64,000 nucleotides of DNA from Chelonoidis abingdonii (lineage: Eukaryota > Chordata > Testudines > Testudinidae). The notes below the pieces were generated by a model. That model saw only the letters and a program-made list of their open reading frames with translations. It had not been told where the DNA came from and did no database searches. The first letter of the stretch is position 1; the number at the start of each line of letters is the position of its first letter. This document shows positions 1-11,300 of this stretch, in pieces. Made by a program: the position numbers and the translations under genes. The stretch spans positions 200,443,945-200,507,944 of the forward strand of contig NC_133770.1 in the NCBI RefSeq assembly GCF_003597395.2, read 5' to 3'.

Positions 1-1324
1 TAAATTTTTATTGTACCAGCAGTTGAAGGTAAAAGGAGATAAATTATTTATAATTCAACTTAATTTTGGTTTGGAAATCCAGTATATATTAAATCCTTGG
101 GTCTTTTAATATTTCATATATTCAAGCCCGGGTCAATTTATTTTCTTATTTTTGAGTTCTTTATTAGGCTGTCTTTTTAACTTTTTTCCCTGCTTGGTGG
201 TGACTTTTTCATTGGCATTACACTAATAGGAGTAATAGACAAATGGAGGGGAAGAGACACTAACATGACTGCCTTAAAAAGACCACACTACTCAACATTA
301 CAGATATATCCAGGAACATACCTCTTAGCCCAGCTAAATTTAGCTAGTAGAACTACTGATTAAACTAATGGCTATTGTACTGTGCAGCCAGATGATCGAC
401 AGAGATCAAAGGTCATCATATTATATTTGTTTGGCTGGCAGTGATAGTATCCATGTGTATATGGCAACAGATCATTAAATATCCCTGTAATGTTAATGAA
501 TATTGCTTATGCATAATTAGGGACTGTGTTGCATGGAATCTATCCCCTAGCATAAAACTGAATAATTAGAGTTATAATGTATAACTTAGTCCTATTCTTT
601 GTTTTAGCATAGTATTTTTCAGCCTCTCATGATTAGAGGTGTAATCTTGGAATTACTGTTTGGATCTCTGGATTTGACAACTAGGTCAATACCACACAGA
701 AACAGACAGAAAAATCTCTACTGGAAATAGAAGAATGGATGGCTGTTACATGTAACCAAGCACGTACAAAAAGAAATGATAGCAATTTTTGGTAGTATAA
801 AAACTTAGAGAAATCAGGTTTTGCCTGAAAATTTGCAAATATCCATATAATCATATCCATGTCATAGGAATGCTTTTTCATTGCAATCTTTCAACCAAAG
901 ATTTACGGGGCATATTTTGTATTATTGAAAGCTGAAAGTATTCCCAGAATAAGATATTGCCTCATCTGTTACAATATTTTAATTTGTAACAAGTAATATA
1001 AAATCAAATCCCAGTTCAATTGCTCAATGTATGTTTTATCAGTACCAATACTTTCATTTTGACCTTTTGAGCTTAGATGTATTAAAAATTTGTATTCTGC
1101 AAGATTTTTACCTGCAAGGGAACCAAAGGATGAAAACACTCTATTTTAATATTAATGTTTTGTCTTTTGATTGCTATTGTTGAGTTAAAGATCAGTTATT
1201 ATTCCACCTTGTAATACAGGATTTCTGTATTTCATTTTTTTATTACCAAGAAATCAGATCAAATAATTAACCATGCTAGGACAGACAAATATTGAAAGGG
1301 GGAAACACACCGGTTAGAAGGATA
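1..1324. other. No recognisable feature
   Basis: AT-rich sequence. I see no coding frame of interest, no clear repeat family and no RNA gene. Confidence 0.4.
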
Positions 1325-1378
1325 GTGTGTGTTTGTGTGTGTGTGTGTGTGTGTGCACGTGCACACACATACATACAC
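1325..1378. repeat. (GT)n microsatellite
   Basis: A GT run with one interrupting T is followed by a CACACA/TACA tail, so the region is a near-perfect dinucleotide repeat of about 50 bp. Confidence 0.9.
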
Positions 1379-1425
1379 CTGTGCTTCAGATGCCCTTAAC
1401 ATAATATGAAAATATAACATCTGGT

Positions 1426-1597
1426 TATAACTAATGTGCAGCAGTACAATTCAATATAACCCACTACCCACAAAATAGGCAGCTCAGAAGTTCACGTTAC
1501 TAATTTACCCTCCCACTCCAACAGTTCTCACACACACACCCCTTAAAATTCATCCCCCCACACACAATTGCCAGACTTCCCAAAAGCATGCCTGACA
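1426..1597 (+). repeat. Arm 1 of a 172-bp inverted repeat
   Basis: This segment is the reverse complement of 2161-2332 with about seven mismatches over 172 bases (about 96%) and no length difference. The inner end (1597) runs without a visible junction into the L2-like fragment. See the partner arm and the loop contents. Confidence 0.9.
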
Positions 1598-1975
1598 GCA
1601 ATATGATCTGTGTCTGAAACGAAGAGTTGCACCCTGCCTGCCATGTGTAAATGATAAAAAGCAGACCTGGCCCTAGTTTTTTCTGCCTGATCAAATAGCA
1701 CTGGGCATCCAACCAGCCCCATAAACTATAAACCTGACCAGCAAATAGGGAACACATAATCTCAGTTAAAGGTAAGATATTATTCACATCATGTCCTCTG
1801 GCTACTGCCAACAGACAACCAATATCACCATAGTCTTGTCTAGATTAAGCCTCAGCCAGCTGTTTCATTCATGATCCAATCTCGTCCAGACATTGAATAA
1901 GATCACTGATCACTTTAGCTAGATCAGATAAAATGAAAGCTGAGTATCATCAGCATACTGAAAATTTCACAGCCC
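1598..1975 (-). mobile_element. L2-type LINE reverse transcriptase fragment
   Basis: Read on the minus strand, the stretch at 1934-1960 encodes YADDTQ, the reverse-transcriptase catalytic motif C in the form typical of L2/CR1-group LINEs. Downstream in the same direction come decayed segments resembling the LNxDKT region. Stops and frame changes are present, so it is an old dead copy. It lies in the loop of the 172-bp inverted repeat. The exact LINE clade is inferred from motif style only. Confidence 0.55.
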
Positions 1976-1989
1976 ATGCCTCCTAGATT

Positions 1990-2159
1990 GATAAATTTAA
2001 TCATAGATTATTTGACCTGAAAGGGGCCTCAAGAGATCATCTAGTCCAACCCCCTGCTCAAAGCAGGACCAATACCGAAATGGCCCCCTCAAGGATTGAG
2101 CTCACAACCCTGGGTTTAGTAGGCCAATGCTCAAACCACTGAGCTATCCCTCCCCCCTC
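1990..2159 (-). mobile_element. Cry I-type tRNA-derived SINE (turtle)
   Basis: On the minus strand it begins with a GC-rich start and a tRNA-like A box (TAGCTCAGTGGTTTGAGC), then a B box (GGTTGTGAGCTCAATCC). It ends with a CR1-like tail (GGACTAGATGATCTCTTGAG and a run of ATGATTAA type). A tRNA head with a CR1 tail is the hallmark of the polIII SINE family of cryptodiran turtles, which uses CR1 machinery to move. Its 5' end abuts arm 2 of the inverted repeat. Confidence 0.85.
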
Positions 2160-2160
2160 C

Positions 2161-2332
2161 TGTCAGGCATGCTTTTGGGAAGTCTGGCAATGGTGTGTGG
2201 GGGGATGAATTTTAAGGGGTGTGTGTGTGAGAACTGTTGGAGTGGGAGGGTAAATAAGTAATGTGAACTTCTGAGTTGCCCGTTTTGTGGGTAGTGGGTT
2301 ATATTGAATTGTACTGCTGCATATTAGTTATA
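2161..2332 (-). repeat. Arm 2 of the 172-bp inverted repeat
   Basis: This is the reverse complement of 1426-1597 at about 96% identity. The arm starts one or two bases after the 5' end of the SINE, so the SINE sits exactly at the breakpoint of the duplication. Confidence 0.9.
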
Positions 2333-4946
2333 TATGTACATGTGTACCATTAAATTATAAGTATGGAATATTCTCCTGGCCTCATTTGTTCCCAGGGTTC
2401 ACTTTTGGGTGGAAATATTTGCCTCTTAGTCTAATCTCCGCAGTTGAAATGGTCATTAGGAGAAGGCCTTATCAAAGAGAGAGGCCTTGCATTTAGGCCA
2501 GAATTTGGTCAATAATGGGGCTTATTTGATCTCTCTAATAAAATGTTTTAAACCCAGGGTCACATGATTAAGAATGCATTTCCCTCTTTGTCTGAGTCTT
2601 ATCCTGGGCCAATCTACTTGAAGTGTCCATGTGGAGTACTACATAGCTGTCATGGAGGGACATGTAATGAATGATAAGTGGTCTTGGAAAAGGCCAAGAA
2701 CAGGTAATAGCCTGACCAGTGACTGAAAGACAAGCATTTGGGGGTGGGTGAGAAGGAGGGGAGGATAGTCTAACAAGAAGATGAGGCAAGAGATCCTGAC
2801 TGTAGTCTCACCAATGAATCATAATTTAGGAATAGCTGTGATCCATGTAAAGAATAGAGGAAGGTATTGCTGCATCCTGGCTGCCAGGAAAAGAAGAAAA
2901 AAGGATAAACTGTGTAACTTTCACTTACTGTAGTGAATGACAGTCAATGGCAAACAGGGTGAGAGATTCAACAGAGTCAAGGATGACTTTAGGGACCTGG
3001 AAAAATAACTAAACATGGGCTTGACAAGTGACCATTTCAAAGATCCTGATGTGAGAGAAAAGGAGATTCACACAAGGCTAGATTACATAATCCTTACTCT
3101 TATTGTTAAATATTTGCCAATCTGAATAGTTAAAGTAAATGGGTCTAATTGCATGAGTAAGGGCTGAACAATATGACCCATGATTTGTAAGTACATGGAA
3201 TTTAGTACAAGACCACTCTAACACTGAGTGCTGGGCTCTCATGTGAAGCACTGCATTTACAATGAGGCTACATGTAGCCATTAAAAAGAGCTCTTACCTT
3301 GCTTGCCTGGCATTTTATGACACATCACCTAAATTACAACTGTAGTAATGTGAGCTCCATCCTTCTCTAAGCTTGCTAAATTTACCCCAAATCCAGGATT
3401 TTAATATCCTCACCATGTTTCCTGTTAAATCTTGAGTCCTGACATCTGGAAATGTAAGTTAATAAAACACAGTCACATTAGGTGAAACAGTTTTGCTCAT
3501 TGTGGCTCCATCAGTGCCAAAGGCATCAAGACCCCATTATATGAAATGATTTCAAGTGTGTAATAATGTCCTCAGCCACCACTTTAAGCTGTATCCACCA
3601 GCTGTCTACCACACAGAGGACTTTTAGGGCAAGATGTGCATCCAGTTAGAAACTCACTGACAGTGAAAACAAAGGGAATGGGCAATATTAGGTGACTCTT
3701 TTTGTAGAGAGTGGAAAAGAAAAGTACAAATTAATTTCTCCAGTAGCCAATGATTTGGAGAAGAAGATAATAAACAAAATAAAAAGCCCTGTAACTTTGG
3801 TTTCCTTTCTTACTCTTTTTATCCCTCTCATCTCTGTTGGAGATGAGCAAATATAGAAGAATTTCCATGATGAATTTAAATTTCTGCTTTGCGGAATGGC
3901 TGGGAGAAGATAACAATGTCTTCAGACATATTCATTTAATAGAATGCATCCATAATTGTAATTCACATAGGTTAGTACATTTTATTTGGTTTGATGTCTC
4001 TGAGCCAAACACAGTTGGCTGCAAGAATTCTGTACTTAACTTTTGAAGAACAGAGCTGTTGTTTAGTTGCAATTGGTTACAAGCATTTCTTGTTTCTGTT
4101 CTCTATTCCTGTAATCAGGACAAGGTCTTAAATTACTGGGACTTTGAATCTCTCAGGGAGAGGCAGCAGGCAAACAGGATTAGGGAATTTTAGAAGATTT
4201 ATATCTTTTCTTTTCTAGGACACACAAGTCTCCTGACAAGATTAAACCAAAGTCTTGAAAGTCATCTGACTGCTCCTTCATTCCTATAATAGGTAATGTG
4301 GGTAATGAAGGAGTTAACAGATCATACCACACTCTGAGCATGCTGGTACTGAATGAACAGGGCTTCAGGAAATAGTTCAAATTGCTATAGTTACATGCCA
4401 GTTTCCCTGCACTTGATTGTGAGAAACTGATTAGTCTGAATAACTATAGCTATTCTTTGGCTTGTGTAACAAAACAAAGAAATGTCACACCCTTGAGCTA
4501 ATCCTGTGCTTGGAGCTAGGGCAGTTTTGTATTTCCATCTACAGTGAATCCTCAACTCCCCCTCATACCCTTCATATTACGCCAAATGGAGCACGTCTAG
4601 ACTAGAAAATAGGTTGTGTTTAAAACATGGGAACACCTAGTGTGGAGAGGGAAGTCATGTTTAAAACTGTGTTTTCTGGTCCTTGTCAACACTAGGGCTC
4701 CCACCTTCCAGGATGACACATTTTAAAACATCACTGTATTTGTCTATCATAGGTGCTATACGGTGTTTGAACATGTGCTGTTAGTTACCATGTGTTAACT
4801 AACCCATGTTAAACTCAGTTTCTCCCATCTTAACAAGCATGTTGTCACAATACACGGAGGATATCTGCATACTTCTCATTTGGGTCACTTTTTTGCAATG
4901 ACCCAGTTTTGAACACAGCTTGTGAAGGGACATAGCTATTGTCAGT
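2333..4946. other. Unassigned sequence, old repeat traces only
   Basis: I see no gene. The stretch around 4590-4860, with repeated GTTTAAAAC-like and CATGTTAAAC-like words, looks like a worn palindromic DNA repeat, but I cannot define its ends. The short open frames look like chance. Confidence 0.35.
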
Positions 4947-4954
4947 TATGGAGG

Positions 4955-5258
4955 CAGGACTGGCGCTAGGGGGTTGAGCACCCTAGGCGCACGGCCATTT
5001 CACCGCCCCAGGCGCTGGTCCCCCGGCTCCGCAGTCCTGCACGCGTACGGTCGGCTGCTTGCGCGGCTCTGGTGGAGCTGCTGCAGTCGTGCCTGCAGAA
5101 GGTCCACCGCAGCAGCGCGAGCAGCCGACCGTCCGCAGGCACAACTGCGGCAGCTCCACCAGAGCCGCCTGCTGCCCCCTCTGGCAAAATGCCACCCCCT
5201 AATAATGCTGGCGCCCTAGGCGATTGCCTAAGCTGCCTAAATGCAAGCGCCGGCCCTG
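4955..5258. mobile_element. GC-rich non-autonomous hAT-like MITE
   Basis: A 304-bp element very different in base composition from its AT-rich flanks. Ends read CAGGACTGGCGC and, inverted, CAGGGCCGGCGC. It is flanked by 8-bp duplications TATGGAGG (4947-4954) and TACGGAGG (5259-5266) with one mismatch. An 8-bp duplication and ends beginning with CA are the hAT signature. The core (about 5067-5168) is a palindrome. It encodes nothing: the open frames here are GC-driven. Related copy: 9970-10303. Confidence 0.8.
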
Positions 5259-6240
5259 TACGGAGGAGTTGGGAAAAAACTAGCAAATAGAAACTGGGTT
5301 TTGAATGAAGATGTGACGTGTCAAGAACAGTTTACTCTTTACCTCCCAAAGAATGTCTGCTGCCTGTGATCATCCTCCTGCCCCATCACAAATGAGATAT
5401 CTTTCTGGATTCAGATGCATATGTCTGTACTGCATTATTCATGTACACTGCAGTCACACTCTGGAGAGACAGGGCAGTGATTAAAAATGGCTTTCCTTGT
5501 AAAGCCAACCAGTTAGCTGTTTGATCTGTATAAGGAGCCTGTTCGCCGCCTTTGTTTAAATTTCTGCTCTAATGGGTAATGCCACCTACACACAAAAAGC
5601 AAAGTACAGTGGAGGTTTTCTTTCTTTTATCCCTTACATTTGATTAATGTTTCTCACTTCCTGGCTCACGAAGGCTAAGCTGTGTTTGCTGTGATAACGC
5701 TGCTCAAACTTTCATTAAAAACAATGAAGAAGCCAAATGTGTAATGATTTTTTAATATACCTGAATATAAACAGAACGCTAGGAAGTAACAGGTATGATT
5801 GTTAAGCTGGAAGGTTTATGGTGTGCTTTGCATTATGCAAGCTGAATGGTGTAGGTGAAATGACCTCACCAAGTGTAGTGTGAAAACCTCACTTGTGCTA
5901 TCAAGGTGATAGGAGAATTAACAACCACCAGCTTCCAGGAGTGATTTTACATGACAGGGCTACTGGAAGATTGGAGAAGGAAGCCATTGGTTCAGAAAAG
6001 CCTAAATGGGTGAAAAGAAAGAAGCAAACTCATTGGAGTAAATGGAGGATGTTGTGCTTTGGAGCACATTAGTGCCATTGCAGGGAGGGAGCAGAAGAGC
6101 CCTGCAAGAAATATTCCATGCCATAATACTAGGTAGGGGAACGAAAACAAAAAGTTGGTGGTGCAGTGCACTAGGCTACCATACTGATGAGACTCCACAG
6201 CAGACTGGTAGGTAATGCATGTGCTCCATTAAGTGACAGG

Positions 6241-6550
6241 CAGGGCCAGCTCCAGGTTTTCTGCCACCCCAAGCAGCTGGGGAAAAAAAAAAAAAAAGTT
6301 GATCAGTGGCACTTCAGTGGTAGCTCAATCACACCGCTCCATTCTTTGGCGGCAGTTTGGCGGCAGGTCCTTCACTCCCTCTCTTCCTCTTCGGTGGCAG
6401 TTCAAAGAGGAAGAGAGAGACTGAGGGACCCACCACCGAATTCCCGCCAAAGACCCAGATGTGCCACCCCAATAGTGGACAGATTGCTGCCTCTTTGTAT
6501 TGGCTGCCCCAAGCACTTGCTTCCTTAGCTGGTGCCTGGAGCCTGCCCTG
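6241..6550. mobile_element. Non-autonomous hAT-like MITE, second subfamily
   Basis: A 310-bp element with inverted ends CAGGGCCAGCTCCAGG and CAGGGCAGGCTCCAGG. It is flanked by GTGACAGG (6233-6240) and GTGATAGG (6551-6558), an 8-bp target duplication with one change. It contains an A15-type run near 6283 and an internal palindrome around the GGCGGCAG / CTTCCTCTTC segment. It has no transposase. Confidence 0.8.
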
Positions 6551-7204
6551 GTGATAGGAACTCTGACGCAGTCAATCAGAGCTGTAGAGGAGCCAACAGT
6601 TGATTCAGTAATTTGTGATTTACTGTTTTATGGCATGAACTGTTGTACAGCAATAAAAAATGATTGAGTGTCAGAGCTGAGAGGCAGCAGCATACTTGGA
6701 CTGGATGCTTAAGAGAAAATCCACCATCTGTCAGAGGCTACCAACTGCTCTGTCAGCAGAGCTGTGCTGAATTTTCAAAGACTCAGACCAATAGCCTCTG
6801 TGAGGAGAATTCAGCTGATTCAGGCTTCCATCTTTTTATTTGATTGCTTCTAAAAGTACACTATTTTTGCAAAAGAGTTTTGGAAAGGTGTGATACAACT
6901 ACACTTAAAAAGGGGGAAATTGGCAGTAACAAACTATAGGCCAAATTCAGACCTGATGTGAGTACCATTCCAGTGAAGTTACCAAGAATGAATTAGGCTC
7001 AGTGTATTGTTCCTTGCTAAAAGCAGTAGCATCAAAAGCAATCTGAAGTCTTACAACAGGCTGTGTTTGAAACAGTTTGTATAAAGGTAAGAGAGGATCA
7101 ATCTTGCAATAATATTTATACTATAACACACTCATGCTGGGCTTTAAATAATAGAACACTAAATGAATCGTATAACCAACCCTTTTTTATGAGGGAGGAA
7201 GGAT

Positions 7205-7535
7205 TGTTTCTGTGATTAAAGCATAGACCCAGGAGATCTGAGTTCTGTTCCCAGCTCTGCACCAAATTTCCTGTGTGACCTTAGGCAAGTCACTTGAGGC
7301 TATATATTGCCAGAGATTTTAAAGCAGAACTCTCCATTGATTTTACAGGGGATTTCAGCAAGGGGATTAATGGTAGGAAATAACGTTTAATTTCTTTATG
7401 CCTCTGTTGCCTCATCTGTAAAATAGGGATAATAATACTCACCTCTTCTGGATGGAAGGATCAATCAATTCTATTTGTAAAGTGCTTTGAGATTCTGAGG
7501 GAGAAGGTGCTATAGAAGGGCAAAGTATTATTGAT
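7205..7535 (+). mobile_element. MIR-type SINE copy with an internal extra segment
   Basis: The segment shows the MIR order: GATCTGAGTTCTG..CCCAGCTCTGC, then TGTGTGACCTTAGGCAAGTCACTT, then GCCTCATCTGTAAAATAGGG followed by GATAATAATACTCACCTC and a TGTAAAGTGCTTTGAGA tail. About 85 bp between the CAAGTCACTT core and the CCTCATCTGTAAAAT box do not belong to the usual layout and may be a small later insertion. The copy is old and non-coding. Confidence 0.75.
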
Positions 7536-8525
7536 ATGAGTCAGTCGGTTGCTAAGTTTCATCTAAATATATTCCTTTCCGAATGTAATCTTCACACCAG
7601 CAATCACATCCTCAGCTCCCTCCATTGTTAGCACAGTGCTTATATTGCTACTAGATTCACACCAAATTGGCTGCTCCTTACAATGCTTAGTATTAAATGT
7701 GAAGCAACTCAGTCTTTCATTTTGAAAAAGGAAATACAGCTTCTAAGTCACACCTCTACTGATTAGCAGCAGATACAGCTTAATGCCAAGAAAGCACCTG
7801 TATAATTAGTGACCCATTAGTAATCTGGAATTTATGGAGGACTATATGCTGAGCCACAGTCTCTGATAGAGAGTTGGGCTGAGAAGGGGAGTGGCAGTGA
7901 CCTTTGGTCAGAAAACAAGTCTATGAATCATAAGGCTTGACTCAGCCTTGGAAATTCAGACATTTTCTGTTGCACATAGAGAAACAATTGTCTGTTCTAC
8001 AATTAATAACTCCCCCAATATAAAATTATACTCCACTATAATAATCATAACTAGATGGGAAAAGATGCTAGAAAACATTGTAGGGAACAACCCTACAATT
8101 AGCAGGGAGGTGATCTATTCAGTCTTTAATGTCTACAATTCTATATTAATTATTACAATGATGTGTGAGAGAAGTTTGCTTGGGAGGAATACTAGACCTA
8201 ATATGGTTTCCATAAAAGCCAGACAACAAATCAACCAACTTTCAAAGATCCAGGATAAAGCGTAATAAAACCAGAATATTAACACCTGAGGCTATAAGTG
8301 CTTTACTTTACAATATTTAAAACAAAATTAATGCAAAGATAAATCTATAGGATCCCTCCAACAAAATCATAATTAGACTAACTAAATAAAGGATTCAGTC
8401 TCCACTGGTGAATGAGGTTATAATGAACCTAACATTTATAGCCAAGTTCTTTCCTGAATATGGTAAATCTGTGAAAAGAGAAAAGGGAAGGAAATGCAAT
8501 TACACTAAGAAAACAAAAGATACTT

Positions 8526-9128
8526 GGGCCTGGATTCACAGCGTTACTTAAGCATTGTGGTGCTAAGCATCGTAATGCCTAACTTTTCAGCACCTAGAAA
8601 ATCACTGGAACAACAGTGCAATCCACAAAGCCTTCCTATACGGTGAATGGGGAGAGACAGACACCTAGGAAAGTGATCTACAAAAGCCATCATGATAGGC
8701 AGGGAGCTGCTTAAGCTGGCCAATGGAAGATGCTGACAAGCAGGGTGTGTCCTAAGCCCTTCCTCTCTCCCAGAGATGGGTACATAAGTTCAGACCGTTG
8801 TGAGGTGCCTAGCTCTGCAAGCACTCCACTTCCAGAAACCTCTTTGCTAGAGTCAGCCGGCAAAGGTGCCCGTTGCTTGTGAGAATGAGTTCGGTGCTGC
8901 CTCAAGCCACAATAAATGGTCAGAGGAGAAGGTTGTGGTACCACTGCCACCTACCTTATAACTTTTAGCCCAGTGGTTAGCGCACTCACCTAGGATGTGG
9001 AATACATGGGTTCAATTCTCCCCTCTGCCTGAGGGGGATGAAAGATTTGAACAGGGTTTTCCCTCCTACCTAGAACTTGGACATAGGAGCTTAAGTCTGG
9101 TGTTTAGGTGCCTTTGTGGATCTGGGCC
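8526..9128. mobile_element. Non-autonomous DNA transposon with GGCCTGGATTCACA-type ends
   Basis: The left end reads GGGCCTGGATTCACAG and the right end is its approximate inverse (GGCCCAGATCCACAAAGG when reversed). Inside, around 8965-9025, is a tRNA-like block with AGTGGTTAGCGCACTCACC and a GGGTTCAATTC box. Related worn pieces are seen at about 12830-13215 and 15040-15165. The target duplication is unclear. No transposase is encoded. Confidence 0.55.
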
Positions 9129-9479
9129 TTCATGCCACTGGAGGGTCTGAGTTGGCATCAACATTCAAAAGACTGACTTGAACCACAGATGTATTTATTT
9201 TAACTATCTACATGAACCTTCAGTTTGCTGCAAGCTGGGATATGAATGTACCCTAAACTAGCCTGATGCAGATCACCTGTCTGTGTGGACCCTGCTGACA
9301 CACATTAACAATTCATCAGTGCTCTTCGATCTAGTCGTCTTTCAAACAGGAGTAGGTCAAATTTAAATGTTTGTCTAGACAAGTCCCTAAGAAAAGGAGA
9401 CAGCAGTGACCCTAGATCTTTCGTTCTGAGCGCTGTGGAAAAGGTTGCGTGGCAGGCAGTAGTATAGCGTTGTGAGAAG

Positions 9480-9560
9480 CAGGCCATGGGTGAAATCCTA
9501 ACTATAGTGTAGTCAATGGAAGTTTTGCCCATAACATCACTGGGGCTAGGATTTCAGCAT
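9480..9560. repeat. Small palindromic repeat (TGAAATCCTG type)
   Basis: GGTGAAATCCTAACTATAGTG... mirrors ...CACTGGGGCTAGGATTTCA around a TCAATGGAAGTTTTGCC centre. The same design occurs at 24210-24285. These are worn palindromic MITE-like repeats, non-coding. Confidence 0.55.
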
Positions 9561-9969
9561 TTCACAACTTTTGCACCTATTAAAGACAATGAGAAATAGA
9601 TTAGGCATGGTAGATTATCATCCTGAAATTGTTCTGATTTCCTTTAACAAACAATTTAGTAATAACTTCTTCATATGATTACATTGTCCAACTAAACCCA
9701 CACTGAGATGCAAAGTAACCCAGCCTACCACTCTTCCCCCTTGTTCTGCCTGGGAGAATAGACATGCATCATGAAAAGCAGATGTGGACCCATGCCTCCC
9801 CACAGTATATCTCCCTCCAGGTCTGTCTGCCCCTCCGTCCCCCCGGTAGGGATAATTCATTTCTACAGATATTCCTAGATTAGGCCAATTTTCAGTGTGC
9901 AGTGGTGTTGAACTAGGCTTTCAAATCTCAATCTCACTCACATTTTTCTCTTGGTTTAAGTGTTTCATG

Positions 9970-10303
9970 TAGGAGCAGCGCCAGGGTTTTTGGCACCCTA
10001 GGTGCAGGGTCGGCTCGCCGGTCCCGCAGCTCCGGTGGACCTTCCGCAGGCATTCTCCGGATGGTCCGCTAGTCCCGCGGCTCTGGTGGACCTCCCGCAG
10101 GCATGCCTGCAGAGGGTCCGCTGGGCCCGCGGCTCCGGTGAAGCATCTGCAGGCAAGCCTGTGGCAGGTCCACTGGAGCCGCGGGACCAGCAGACTGTCC
10201 GCAGGAATGCCTGCAGGAGGTCCACTGGAGCAGTCTGCCGCCCTCCCAAATCCTGGTGCCCTAGGCAACCGCCTAGGTCACCTAAATGGAAGCACCGGCC
10301 CTA
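9970..10303. mobile_element. GC-rich non-autonomous hAT-like MITE, related to 4955-5258
   Basis: A 334-bp element flanked by a perfect 8-bp duplication GTTTCATG (9962-9969 and 10304-10311). Its inner ends match those of the 4955 copy (CACCCTAGG ... GCCCTAGGC ... CACCGGCCCTA). The middle is a run of GC-rich palindromic units based on GTCCGCAGG and GGTCCACTGGAGC. It contrasts sharply with the AT-rich surroundings. The open frames across it are an effect of composition, not genes. Confidence 0.82.
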
Positions 10304-10354
10304 GTTTCATGTTAGTCTAATGTTCTTGAAAAGGGCCAGACTGACAACCTAGAC

Positions 10355-10450
10355 ACTAAGGCTAGGATTGTCAAAGGAGCCTAAGGAAGAAAAGTACTCA
10401 AATCCCTCTGAACTTTCAATTTCCTTCCTTTCATATCTCAGCCTAAAGTC
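10355..10450. repeat. Small palindromic repeat (GGATTTTCAAAGGAGCC type)
   Basis: The segment GGCTAGGATTGTCAAAGGAGCC is one arm of a short palindromic repeat. Better copies of the same type are at 18891-18990 and 33287-33374. Non-coding. Confidence 0.45.
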
Positions 10451-11194
10451 CTGTGCCCTCAGAACAGGTGTGACGGGCCAGCAGCAGCAGAAACTTCCCC
10501 AGAGTGCCCTGATTAAGAGGGTAAGCTAGTCTCCATGATCATTCAGTCCTTGGTGCCTCTGCTAAGCTTTCAAACTAGGGTGTAAATTAATGCCAACTGG
10601 GCTGGTGTTTTCAAAGACATAAATGATCATTTTGTGGGAAATGGAATGAGACCACCAACTGCTTTTGCATAGAGTACAATCTGTTTGGTGACAAGTAAGT
10701 GTACAGTAATTAAAGTAACAAGATATGGGTTGGATTTGAATTGGCAATATAGAGTTCCAGGCCCGATACCCCAGCACCAGTCTCCGGCACTGACCAGTTA
10801 TACGGGCTCACCAATTTTATCCCCATTAGTAGATTATTTTTATTCCAAATTTTTAATATACTTGCATGAGTAAAGTTTTCAACTCATCAATTTTGTTTGT
10901 ATGTTTTAAAGTGACCTTCCAACAAAATACCTGTGGGGCATAAGCTATGGGAGGCTGGACCTGAATTTGTTGTATCTTAGCCATATGTTACATCATAAAA
11001 CCAAACCCCTGTTTCTTCAAGTAATCTGGCATAGCTTCAAGAGATAATCTATTGACTGAAGACTGCAATTGCTAATGTTCATTTCATCAGACGTGGAAAA
11101 GCTGGGCTTTTTCAGGTCGAGGCTGATTAATTCAGTTCAGCACTGCAGCTGTGCCATTATAGTGGTTTAAGTGCAGACATAGCCTCTGATTACC

Positions 11195-11300
11195 TTTCCC
11201 AGATCTGAAGAAGAGCTCTGTGAAGTTCAAAAACTTGTCTTCTTGCAGCAGCAGAAGTTTGTCCAATAAAATATTACCTCACCCACCTTGTCACTCTGAA
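11195..11300 (+). mobile_element. Short interspersed repeat, possibly Penelope-like tail
   Basis: The segment contains CTGAAGAAGAGCTCTGTG, then GTCCAATAAAATATTACCTC and ACCCACCTTGTC. I recognise it as a widespread amniote repeat whose consensus has a CTGAAGA box, a hairpin and a GAAA box. That order resembles a hammerhead ribozyme core, which is known in Penelope-like elements. Family assignment is an inference. No coding sequence is present. Confidence 0.45.

Noticed and set aside
5000..5240. GC-rich block considered as a CpG island or promoter
   Set aside because: It has exact transposon ends and a target duplication, so composition is explained by the MITE.
4966..5290. Several overlapping open frames of 70-106 codons on both strands
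   Set aside because: They lie in a GC-rich palindromic MITE. Stop codons are rare there because of composition, and frames mirror each other on both strands.
8965..9025. tRNA-like block, considered as a tRNA gene
   Set aside because: Only a B-box-like word and part of an A-box-like word are present, with no cloverleaf. It repeats elsewhere in the window as part of an interspersed repeat.
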